Assembly: GCA_910585195.1 (NCBI GenBank)
Contig: CAJUCX010000001.1
Coordinates: 62,001 to 126,000 of the forward strand
Source: an uncultured Christensenellaceae bacterium
GTDB lineage: Bacteria; Bacillota; Clostridia; Christensenellales; CAG-314
Direction of reading: 5' to 3'
DNA: 64,000 nt
Under the pieces are notes generated by a model. The model worked only from the letters and a program-made list of their open reading frames with translations, was not told where the DNA came from and searched no databases. Positions within the stretch are counted from its first letter, which is position 1. Each line of letters opens with the position of its first letter. A program made the translations under genes and the position numbers. Below are positions 50,840 to 57,308 of the stretch, one piece after another.

Positions 50840-51234
50840 TATATAACCTCTGCCAATCTTGCTTTTAAATCTTCCTTGCTGATCTTTTTCATCTTTACAA
50901 AATATAAAAAGTCTTTATCTCTCTTTCTTGGTTTTGGAACTTCACGTTGCATTACAGACTCATAGTCTATTACATTTAACCGCCGCTGTTCCGATGAGTT
51001 TGTTACGACAAAATATAAATTCTCTCGCATTTGGGCTTTGCCGTTCAGATACTCATCTTTACAAATTTCATCAACGGATTCTATAGCATCCTTCCAATCA
51101 TGCTTTACTCTTGGTTTTTGTCTGACAATAGCTGCTGCCTCTTTTCCACTCTCTGCTTTAATATAGAAATCCATTAAAATGTATTTACCCCTTCTGACAT
51201 GCCCGCACTTGGCTTTAACTTTATAATATTTCAT
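50839..51234 (-). CDS. uncharacterised 131-aa protein at the element's right end
   Basis: 'MKYYKVKAKCGHVRRGKYIL' and 'MDFYIKAESGKEAAAIVRQK' form a compact beta-rich start, then a basic C-terminus. CAGGAGG precedes the ATG at 51234; longer frames upstream lack an SD. No family recognised. It is first of a coupled trio with the two long Xre-type regulators. The 51235-51473 gap carries a likely promoter (TATAAT near 51337-51342) and nothing else I can see. Confidence 0.65.
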   Translation of the reverse strand: MKYYKVKAKCGHVRRGKYILMDFYIKAESGKEAAAIVRQKPRVKHDWKDAIESVDEICKDEYLNGKAQMRENLYFVVTNSSEQRRLNVIDYESVMQREVPKPRKRDKDFLYFVKMKKISKEDLKARLAEVI

Positions 51235-51473
51235 TTGTGTTCCTCCTGTTTGCAAGGATACTATAACATAGGTAATTAGTCTTTTTAAGGAGCAAAATTT
51301 AATATTTTTACTCAACTTGTGTTTTTTAATTAACTGATAGTAGAATTATAACACATTTTACTTCACTTTTGCAACAATTTATTACCGTAATTCGGATTTG
51401 ACTTTTTCACTCGAATTAACCGTAAAAAGCTCAAAAAATGCCCAAATTTACGGTATTTGGGCGAAAAATTCAA

Positions 51474-51518
51474 TAAAAAAAGCAGGGATGGCAATTTCTA
51501 ATCGAAATTACCATCCCT
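51474..51518 (-). terminator. terminator just inside the right end of the element
   Basis: AGGGATGG-x-AATTTC pairs with GAAATT-x-CCATCCCT (51484-51518), with T7 on the minus strand. It would stop transcripts of the interrupted spoIIID from running into the element's genes. Confidence 0.8.
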
Positions 51519-51546
51519 TAGGTTTTAATTTAGCAAATATACAAAA

Positions 51547-51572
51547 CGTTCTAATAAGTTACTACCGTATGT
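51547..51572. other. right attachment site of the element
   Basis: Arm CGTTCTAATAAGT (51547-51559), eight bases, then core TATGT (51568-51572) on the plus strand. It mirrors the left site: same core, inverted arm with one mismatch. The core overlaps the His38 codon of spoIIID. Confidence 0.88.
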
Positions 51573-51682
51573 ACGGTGGATTTTGACACGCACAGTTGTT
51601 TTGCAGTGCTACGGATTGTCGCGTCATTTTGCAAAATATACTCGGCGCAGTCCAAAACCCGTTGATAAATGTAGTCTTTCAT
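51551..51682 (-). pseudogene. spoIIID: SpoIIID, N-terminal part separated by the inserted element
   Basis: From the ATG at 51682 the minus strand reads 'MKDYIYQRVLDCAEYILQ', 'NDATIRSTAKQLCVSKSTVH' (helix-turn-helix of SpoIIID), then element sequence 'TVVTY' and a stop. An SD-like GGGGGT lies five bases upstream. As it stands only a 43-aa peptide is made. Excision at ACATA replaces 'TVVTY' with the C-terminal 46 residues at 16778-16918. The gene lies downstream of the yabP-yabQ-divIC cluster. Confidence 0.93.
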
Positions 51683-51834
51683 TTTGACCCCCGACAATGT
51701 ATTAGATTATATTGTCGTAAAATGTCAAAAATACCAATTTTATGAATTTATATACCGCAAATAATTGCAACCATAATCTGCAAAATAGATTTACAAACAT
51801 TTGTTTTAAGTAAACGAAGCGCATTTTTGAACGT

Positions 51835-51862
51835 AAAAAATAAACCGTGAAAAACACGGTTT
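51835..51862 (-). terminator. terminator after the 56-aa gene
   Basis: AAACCGTG and CACGGTTT pair around a five-base loop, followed by a T run on the minus strand. It ends the yabP-yabQ-divIC-like transcript before spoIIID. Confidence 0.8.
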
Positions 51863-52031
51863 ACCAATCTTCTTTTATGGAAATTTTTATGTCGGTATAA
51901 AACTCTTTATACTTCTTTTTGAAGTCCTCGGCAGAATTGCCTTCCGACGGAAAAAGTTCTTCCACTTCGTCAAATTTTATGGCGTCCTCTTCCAGACTTT
52001 CCGCCATACGCATAAGTTTATATTTATCCAT
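51861..52031 (-). CDS. small acidic 56-aa protein after divIC
   Basis: 'MDKYKLMRMAESLEEDAIKF', 'DEVEELFPSEGNSAEDFKKK' and 'YKEFYTDIKISIKEDW' form an acidic, mostly helical protein. Its ATG overlaps the preceding stop (TGATG), and its codon use is like its neighbours, so it is very probably real although short. No family recognised. Confidence 0.7.
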   Translation of the reverse strand: MDKYKLMRMAESLEEDAIKFDEVEELFPSEGNSAEDFKKKYKEFYTDIKISIKEDW

Positions 52032-52312
52032 CAGTTTGGTGCGAAAAGAGTTTCGTCTTTGTCAATCATACCGAGTTCTCTTGCCTGCTGTTCCAACCAC
52101 TCGTAAGTATCGCGCAAAGCAAGTTGGTCTTCTTTGTCTGCCTTTAATGTTTGATAATATGCAATTTGTTCTTGCAAAATACGCTTTCTGTTTTCCAACT
52201 GCACTTTTTGCACTATCAAAGTGATGGCAACCAAAATCAGCACAAATAAGACCGTAACCGCCATAACCGTAAGATATTTTATATTTCTACTGTTTTTCGT
52301 CTGCTGAGTCAT
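52031..52312 (-). CDS. divIC: septum formation initiator family protein (DivIC/FtsB-like)
   Basis: The 93-aa protein has a short cytoplasmic start, one membrane helix ('YLTVMAVTVLFVLILVAITL', about 13-32), and a coiled coil ('VQKVQLENRKRILQEQIAYY') ending in 'ARELGMIDKDETLF', the DivIC/FtsB pattern. It is part of the FtsL-DivIC-DivIB complex at the septum. The yabP-yabQ-divIC order is conserved in endospore formers. It overlaps yabQ by 26 bases. Confidence 0.88.
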   Translation of the reverse strand: MTQQTKNSRNIKYLTVMAVTVLFVLILVAITLIVQKVQLENRKRILQEQIAYYQTLKADKEDQLALRDTYEWLEQQARELGMIDKDETLFAPN

Positions 52313-52640
52313 TGTGTTTCCTTTTGTTTATTTTTGTGATGACAAAATTATACAACCGAAAAACACAAATGTCAATGCAAAAACCCAGCGTTTTTAACGC
52401 AAGCCAAAATCCCGAGGCAATGCCTGCAAAACAATACCACCTCAAACTGCCGCAGCAGATATACAACAACCCTTGCCACACGGCAAAAAATGCGAGAACG
52501 CAAAAAATCACGTCGGCTATTGCAAACTGCCACTTTTTATTGAACGGCACAAGGTGCGTAAACTTATACAAAAAAAATATACAGCCGCCCAAAAAAACGC
52601 AAGATATAAAAATCCAAAACTGATTTGCCGTCTCAAACAT
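52287..52640 (-). CDS. yabQ: spore cortex biosynthesis protein YabQ
   Basis: The 117-aa membrane protein has about three to four hydrophobic segments and a basic tail. Size, topology and position between yabP and divIC fit YabQ, which in Bacillus is needed for the spore cortex and sits in the forespore outer membrane. It starts one base into the yabP stop (TAATG). Its presence shows the organism is an endospore former. Confidence 0.85.
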   Translation of the reverse strand: MFETANQFWIFISCVFLGGCIFFLYKFTHLVPFNKKWQFAIADVIFCVLAFFAVWQGLLYICCGSLRWYCFAGIASGFWLALKTLGFCIDICVFRLYNFVITKINKRKHNDSADEKQ

Positions 52641-52900
52641 TACTTAAACAATTTGGAAAGACCGTTTTTAGCCTTGTTTTTGTCGGCATATACAAGCGAA
52701 ACAAAGTTATCGCCGACAACCGTCAAATTGCCGTCGTCTACGTTGAGTTTGTTTACCGTCAGTCCCGTACCCTTTACCGTTAAGCGGCTGTCGGCAAGCA
52801 AAACGTCAACTTCTTTGTCCGACATACCGTCTACGCCCACCACACCCGATAAAGTAAGTTTTTTTCTGTTTTCCAAAGATAAATTTTGTTTATTTTCCAT
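52640..52900 (-). CDS. yabP: sporulation protein YabP
   Basis: The 86-aa protein reads 'NRKKLTLSGVVGVDGMSDKE', 'VDVLLADSRLTVKGTGLTVN' and 'KLNVDDGNLTVVGDNFVSLV', the beta-strand repeat of the YabP family. YabP acts in the mother cell on the spore coat/cortex. The longer frame to 53029 lacks an SD and is not used. It heads the sporulation/division cluster. Confidence 0.9.
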   Translation of the reverse strand: MENKQNLSLENRKKLTLSGVVGVDGMSDKEVDVLLADSRLTVKGTGLTVNKLNVDDGNLTVVGDNFVSLVYADKNKAKNGLSKLFK

Positions 52901-53049
52901 GTTAAAATATATATGCAAAAAATAATTTTTTGAGCACAAAAAAACAGACAACAAATTAAGTTGCCCGTTTTTATATTTATTGCATAAGTTTTTGCCCTTT
53001 ACGCAAACCGTATTTTTAAGTTCGTGCAAATTTATACTGTAGTGAAATA

Positions 53050-54441
53050 TTACGATTTTTCAAGTTCGAAGCCGTCGGCTGTGTCTTTTATGCGATAGCC
53101 CTTGCTTGCTATTTCGTCGCGCAGTCTGTCGGACTCTGCCCAGTTTTTGTCTTTGCGTGCCTGCTTGCGCAAATTTGCAAGGTCTATTATTTCTTGCGGT
53201 GCGTCCTGCGTTGCTTGCGGCGCGGCTTGAACCTTGTCGAAATCCAACGCAAAAACTTTGTCCATTACAAGCGCCGTTTCGTACACGTCTTTGCTTGCAG
53301 GCAATTTAATCATCTTCCACAACACACCCATTGCCATAGGTACGTTGAGGTCGTCCGAAATCGCCTCATCAAACTCCTTCAAAAAGCCGTCCAAAACCTT
53401 TTTGTCCGTCTTTGCGGCAGACTGTTTATGCTCGTACAAATGTGTAGCAAGCCTTTGATAAGCCATCTTTGCGCTTTCCATAGACTCCCAGGTAAAGTTG
53501 AGTTTCTGTCTGTATTGCACGTTAAGACACAAATATCTAAACTCCATAGGCGAATATCCTTTTTCAATCAAATCGTCTACGGTATAAGTATTTTTAAGGT
53601 GCTTTGACATTTTGCCGCCGTTTACCAACATAAACTCGCTGTGCATCCAGTAGTTTACCGCTTTTTTGCCGAGCCACGACTCTGCCTGTGCGATTTCGTT
53701 TTCATGATGAATCGGCACGTGGTCGATGCCGCCGGTGTGAATATCGAACACGTCGCCTAAATACTTGTTGCTCATTGCGGTGCACTCGATATGCCAACCG
53801 GGGTAACCCATACCCCACGGGCTTTGCCATTGCATAATATGGTTTGGCTCTGCCTTTTTCCACAAAGCAAAATCGGCAGGGTGCCGTTTACCGGTGTTTA
53901 CGTTTACCCTTGCGCCGGCAAGCTGCTCTTCGAGGTTTGCACGCGAAAGTTTGCCGTAATTTGGAAATTTGGAAATATCGAAATAAATGCCGTCAGCGGT
54001 TTCATATGCAAAGCCTTTGTCCAAAAGCGCTTTTACAACTTCAATCATTTCCGCAATATGTTCCGTAGCCTTAGGCGTAAATTGCGGACAAAGTATATTA
54101 AGACGCTCTATATCCTTAAAAAATATCGAAGTGTAATACTGCGCGATTTCTTCCGGAGTTTTGTTTTGCTCTTTGGCGGCTTTAACCATTTTGTCGTCGC
54201 CGGTATCTCTGTCCGAAAGCAAATGTCCGACGTCCGTGATATTCATAACGCTTGTTACTTCATAACCGCAATACTGCAAAATTCTGCGCAAAACGTCCAT
54301 AAAAACGTAAGTGCGCAAATTTCCTATATGCGCATAGTTATAGACCGTCGGTCCGCAGGAGTAAATACTTGCTTTGTTCTTTTTTATCGGCACGAAAGTT
54401 TCCTTACTGCGCGATAACGTATTGTAAAGTTTTAAGTCCAT
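53050..54441 (-). CDS. cysS: cysteinyl-tRNA synthetase
   Basis: The 463-aa class I synthetase has 'YSCGPTVYNYAHIGNLRTYV' (zinc Cys and HIGH motif), 'GWHIECTAMSNKYLGDVFDI' and 'NGGKMSKHLKNTYTVDDL' (KMSKS motif). The tail holds a helical anticodon domain and the 'NLRKQARKDKNWAESDRLRD' segment typical of CysRS. The length is normal. The start is the family start. It stands divergently from serS. Confidence 0.97.
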   Translation of the reverse strand: MDLKLYNTLSRSKETFVPIKKNKASIYSCGPTVYNYAHIGNLRTYVFMDVLRRILQYCGYEVTSVMNITDVGHLLSDRDTGDDKMVKAAKEQNKTPEEIAQYYTSIFFKDIERLNILCPQFTPKATEHIAEMIEVVKALLDKGFAYETADGIYFDISKFPNYGKLSRANLEEQLAGARVNVNTGKRHPADFALWKKAEPNHIMQWQSPWGMGYPGWHIECTAMSNKYLGDVFDIHTGGIDHVPIHHENEIAQAESWLGKKAVNYWMHSEFMLVNGGKMSKHLKNTYTVDDLIEKGYSPMEFRYLCLNVQYRQKLNFTWESMESAKMAYQRLATHLYEHKQSAAKTDKKVLDGFLKEFDEAISDDLNVPMAMGVLWKMIKLPASKDVYETALVMDKVFALDFDKVQAAPQATQDAPQEIIDLANLRKQARKDKNWAESDRLRDEIASKGYRIKDTADGFELEKS

Positions 54442-54564
54442 AAATACCTCTGTTATATTTTACATTCCAGTTAAATTTTTGTAAAGAAAAAAGCCGTTAA
54501 ATGTTGTTAAGCCCGACAAAGTGTGGTAAACTTTATATATTATCTAAATGAGGTGAAAATAACT

Positions 54565-55833
54565 ATGCTGGACATCAAATTTGTTGTAGAAAACAAAGAA
54601 TTTGTCAAAGAACAGTTGAGCCACAGAGGCGGAGAATTTGCCGTAGACAAAGCCGTCGAGTTGGAGCTCAAAAGACGCGCAATCCTCGGCAAGGCAGAAA
54701 CGTTAAAAGCCAAGAGGAATGCCGACAGTGAAAAAATCGCAAAACTTAAAAAAGCAAAAGAAGACGCTTCATCTCTCATTGCCGAAATGCAAAAAATAGG
54801 CGAAGAAATAAAAGCATACGATGTGCAACTAAGTGAAATAGAAACTGAACTTCGCGCAACTATGCTTTCTATACCAAACATTCCGCATTCGTCGTTGCCT
54901 ATCGGAAAAGACGACACCGCAAACGTTGTGGTACGTACTCACGGCACACCGAGAGAATTCGGCTTTACACCAAAAGCGCATTGGGAACTTGGAGAAAGTC
55001 TTAAAATTTTCGATTGGCCGAGAGCCGGCAAAATTACCGGCACGCGCTTTACGGTATATCAAGGTTTGGGCGCAAGACTCGAAAGAGCGATAATTTCTTT
55101 TATGCTCGACACGCATATATTCGACAACGGCTACTTTGAAATTTATCCGCCGTATATGGTAAACCGCGCAAGTATGACAGGCACGGGACAACTTCCCAAA
55201 TTCGAAGAAGAAGCCTTTGCGGTAAAAAATACAGATTACTTCCTCGTCCCTACCGCAGAAGTACCTGTAACCAATTTGCACAGAGACGAAATTTTGGACG
55301 GCAGCAAACTGCCTATCAAATACTGTTCTTATACGGCATGCTTCCGTGCGGAAGCGGGCAGCGCAGGCAGAGATACCCGCGGTCTTATAAGACAGCACCA
55401 GTTTAATAAGGTAGAACTCGTCAAATTTGCAAACCCTGACAACAGTTACGAAGAGTTGGAAAAACTCACCAATGACGCAGAAAAGATTTTGCAGAAACTC
55501 GGCTTGCCTTACAGAGTTTCTATGCTTTCGACAGGCGACATCGGTTTCAGTTCCGCAAAAACTTACGACATAGAAGTTTGGATGCCTAGTTACAACAAAT
55601 ACGTAGAAATTTCTTCATGCTCAAACTTCGAAGATTATCAGGCTAGACGCGCAAATATACGCTTTAAGGACGAAAAAGGCTCTAAACCGCGTTTCGTACA
55701 CACCTTAAACGGCAGCGGTTTGGCAGTAGGAAGAACGGTTGCTGCGATAATTGAAAACTATCAAAACCAAGACGGCAGCGTAACTATACCGGAAGCACTC
55801 CGCAAGTATATGTACGTTGACGAAATAAAATAA
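54565..55833 (+). CDS. serS: seryl-tRNA synthetase
   Basis: The 422-aa class II synthetase has an N-terminal coiled-coil arm (about residues 30-105, 'LKAKRNADSEKIAKLKKAKE'), motif 2 'YCSYTACFRAEAGSAGRDTR' and motif 3 'LNGSGLAVGRTVAAIIENYQ'. I chose the ATG at 54565, with AGGTG nine bases upstream, over the in-frame ATG at 54523 that lacks an SD. A TTGTTA-N17-TAAACT promoter lies in the gap from cysS. Confidence 0.97.
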   Translation: MLDIKFVVENKEFVKEQLSHRGGEFAVDKAVELELKRRAILGKAETLKAKRNADSEKIAKLKKAKEDASSLIAEMQKIGEEIKAYDVQLSEIETELRATMLSIPNIPHSSLPIGKDDTANVVVRTHGTPREFGFTPKAHWELGESLKIFDWPRAGKITGTRFTVYQGLGARLERAIISFMLDTHIFDNGYFEIYPPYMVNRASMTGTGQLPKFEEEAFAVKNTDYFLVPTAEVPVTNLHRDEILDGSKLPIKYCSYTACFRAEAGSAGRDTRGLIRQHQFNKVELVKFANPDNSYEELEKLTNDAEKILQKLGLPYRVSMLSTGDIGFSSAKTYDIEVWMPSYNKYVEISSCSNFEDYQARRANIRFKDEKGSKPRFVHTLNGSGLAVGRTVAAIIENYQNQDGSVTIPEALRKYMYVDEIK

Positions 55834-56150
55834 TGGGTTGCATAGTTTCCGTCTTGTTATTTATACTTAAAACAATAAAAACGGCGGTAAAATTTGTAGT
55901 AAAAATCGTCGTATGGGCAGTAAAATTTTTGATAAATATTGGCTTGCTGCTCCCTCTTATTTACGCTTGCGTAGGTTTGGGCTTGTTGCTTGCAGGCAGC
56001 GAAATTATGACGGCAGGCACTACCGGATTTTGGATATATCACATAGGCTTTATATTGCTTACGATCTTCTGCCTGTGGCGGTCTATAAAAAAAGCAATGG
56101 TTAAACACAATGAAAAATACGACGAAAACGGCAAGCGCATAAAAAAATAA
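55833..56150 (+). CDS. small membrane protein downstream of serS
   Basis: The 105-aa protein has two to three hydrophobic segments (residues 4-30, 32-58, 65-87) and a charged tail 'KHNEKYDENGKRIKK'. It begins one base into the serS stop (TAATG), so it is translationally coupled. No family recognised. Confidence 0.7.
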   Translation: MGCIVSVLLFILKTIKTAVKFVVKIVVWAVKFLINIGLLLPLIYACVGLGLLLAGSEIMTAGTTGFWIYHIGFILLTIFCLWRSIKKAMVKHNEKYDENGKRIKK

Positions 56151-56151
56151 C

Positions 56152-56182
56152 AAAAGCGGAACTGACTCGTTCCGCTTTTATC
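56152..56182. terminator. bidirectional terminator
   Basis: AAAGCGGAAC and GTTCCGCTTT pair around a six-base loop, with A and T runs on both sides. It lies between the convergent serS unit and the DUF6194 gene. Confidence 0.82.
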
Positions 56183-56207
56183 TTGTAAATTTTATTATGA
56201 AATACGA

Positions 56208-56654
56208 TTATTTTCTCTTAAAAAACTTTTCGCAGGCATACAAATATGCTTCGTCCATAAGCGGTTTAAGTTTGTCAAATGTATGCTTGCTTGGGTTGAG
56301 GACAGCAATCCACCCCATCCACGCATATACGGGATGCGGCATAATTTCGTCAAGTTTAGTGAAATCATATTCTGCTTCCACAACGCCGCCCTTTTGCGGT
56401 CTTTTCGGCACTTTGCCGAACATTTGCTCATAGGAGGATTTTTTTACGCCTACGTTTACGCGATAAACGCCCTCCCTGTCGAGATTGCTCGCCCTATCGT
56501 TTTGACCGTCTTTTTCTTTTATAGTCAATACGTATACGCCGCGTTTCAAAGCGTTGTTTGGATTGTAAAATATGCTTGTTTCTCCCCAACTGTCAATAAC
56601 GGCAATGTCTTTATAATTCTCTCTGCAATATTGCAAAATTTCTTCGGCTTTCAT
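56208..56654 (-). CDS. DUF6194 family protein
   Basis: The 148-aa protein reads 'KAEEILQYCRENYKDIAVID', 'SWGETSIFYNPNNALKRGVY', 'VYRVNVGVKKSSYEQMFGKV' and 'HPVYAWMGWIAVLNPSKHTF'. This is the pattern of DUF6194 proteins, which are small, soluble and of unknown function. It has TTTACA-N16-TATAAT six bases before the ATG at 56654, so the mRNA is likely leaderless. Confidence 0.78.
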   Translation of the reverse strand: MKAEEILQYCRENYKDIAVIDSWGETSIFYNPNNALKRGVYVLTIKEKDGQNDRASNLDREGVYRVNVGVKKSSYEQMFGKVPKRPQKGGVVEAEYDFTKLDEIMPHPVYAWMGWIAVLNPSKHTFDKLKPLMDEAYLYACEKFFKRK

Positions 56655-56660
56655 AATTAC

Positions 56661-56688
56661 ATTATACGGCAAAATTTATATTTGTAAA
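56661..56688 (-). promoter_or_regulatory. promoter of the DUF6194 gene (leaderless arrangement)
   Basis: TTTACA (56688-56683), 16 bases, TATAAT (56666-56661), six bases, ATG. No SD is present. Confidence 0.65.
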
Positions 56689-56762
56689 GAAAACGCTTTT
56701 TGATATGCGCTTTTGCAAATATAATCATATACATTTTTATGAATGCGTGCTATAATTTCGTT

Positions 56763-57224
56763 ATGAATTACAGATATGCAACTTTGCAAGATGCAAGAGA
56801 ACTGACCGAAGCCGTACAAAATACCATAAGGCAAATTTACCCCGATTTTTACTGCGAAGAAATAGTAACTGCCTTTTTGGAATTGCGCTGTCTTGAAAAT
56901 ATTACGCAAGACATAAAACACGGCAATACAATAATCGTAAAACTAAACGGAAAAATCGCAGGAACGGGCAGTATAGAAGACGGACGTCATATAACGCGCG
57001 TTTACGTTTTGCCGCAATTTCAAAGACAGGGCGTCGGCGGTTTTATAATGAACGTGTTGGAAAGCAAAATTAAAGCAAACGGTTTTGAAAAAGCAATTTT
57101 GGATTCTTCCGCACCCGCTCTCGAATTTTATAAAAAATGCGGTTATAAACAAATTGAAATAGGAGAATATAAAGTAACCGACATGACAACTTTATATTAT
57201 GAAATTATGGAAAAATCTCTATAA
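56763..57224 (+). CDS. GNAT-family N-acetyltransferase
   Basis: About 153 aa with the GNAT core: 'YRYATLQDARELTEAVQNTI', 'RVYVLPQFQRQGVGGFIMNV' (acetyl-CoA loop, Q-R-Q-G-V-G), 'AILDSSAPALEFYKKCGYKQ'. Substrate unknown. The ATG at 56763 is preceded by TATAAT (56751-56756) with only six bases between, so it too may be leaderless; the frame is open further upstream but contains the promoter. Confidence 0.85.
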   Translation: MNYRYATLQDARELTEAVQNTIRQIYPDFYCEEIVTAFLELRCLENITQDIKHGNTIIVKLNGKIAGTGSIEDGRHITRVYVLPQFQRQGVGGFIMNVLESKIKANGFEKAILDSSAPALEFYKKCGYKQIEIGEYKVTDMTTLYYEIMEKSL

Positions 57225-57255
57225 AAATTAAAGACGATACTTCATTATTTTATAA

Positions 57256-57293
57256 TAAAAAAACACTTTATCGTAAAAGATAAAGTGTTTTTT
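57256..57293. terminator. bidirectional terminator
   Basis: AAAAACACTTTATC and GATAAAGTGTTTTT pair around GTAAAA; T runs on both strands. It separates the convergent acetyltransferase and P-type ATPase genes. Confidence 0.85.
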
Positions 57294-57308
57294 GTTTGAA
57301 AATATTTT

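Larger units (their letters stand above)
16918..51567. mobile_element. 34.65-kb skin-like element inserted in spoIIID
   Basis: The boundaries are set by the two halves of spoIIID and by the ACATA core present once at each end. It carries a large serine recombinase at the left end, a small neighbour gene, a winged-helix gene, a type 4 BREX locus, a PIWI-RE system and regulatory genes, all on the minus strand like spoIIID. Excision would restore spoIIID in frame. Elements of this kind are known in sigK (skin) and spsM (SPbeta), where excision happens in the mother cell. I see no conjugation or phage structural genes. Whether it still excises cannot be told from sequence. Confidence 0.92.
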
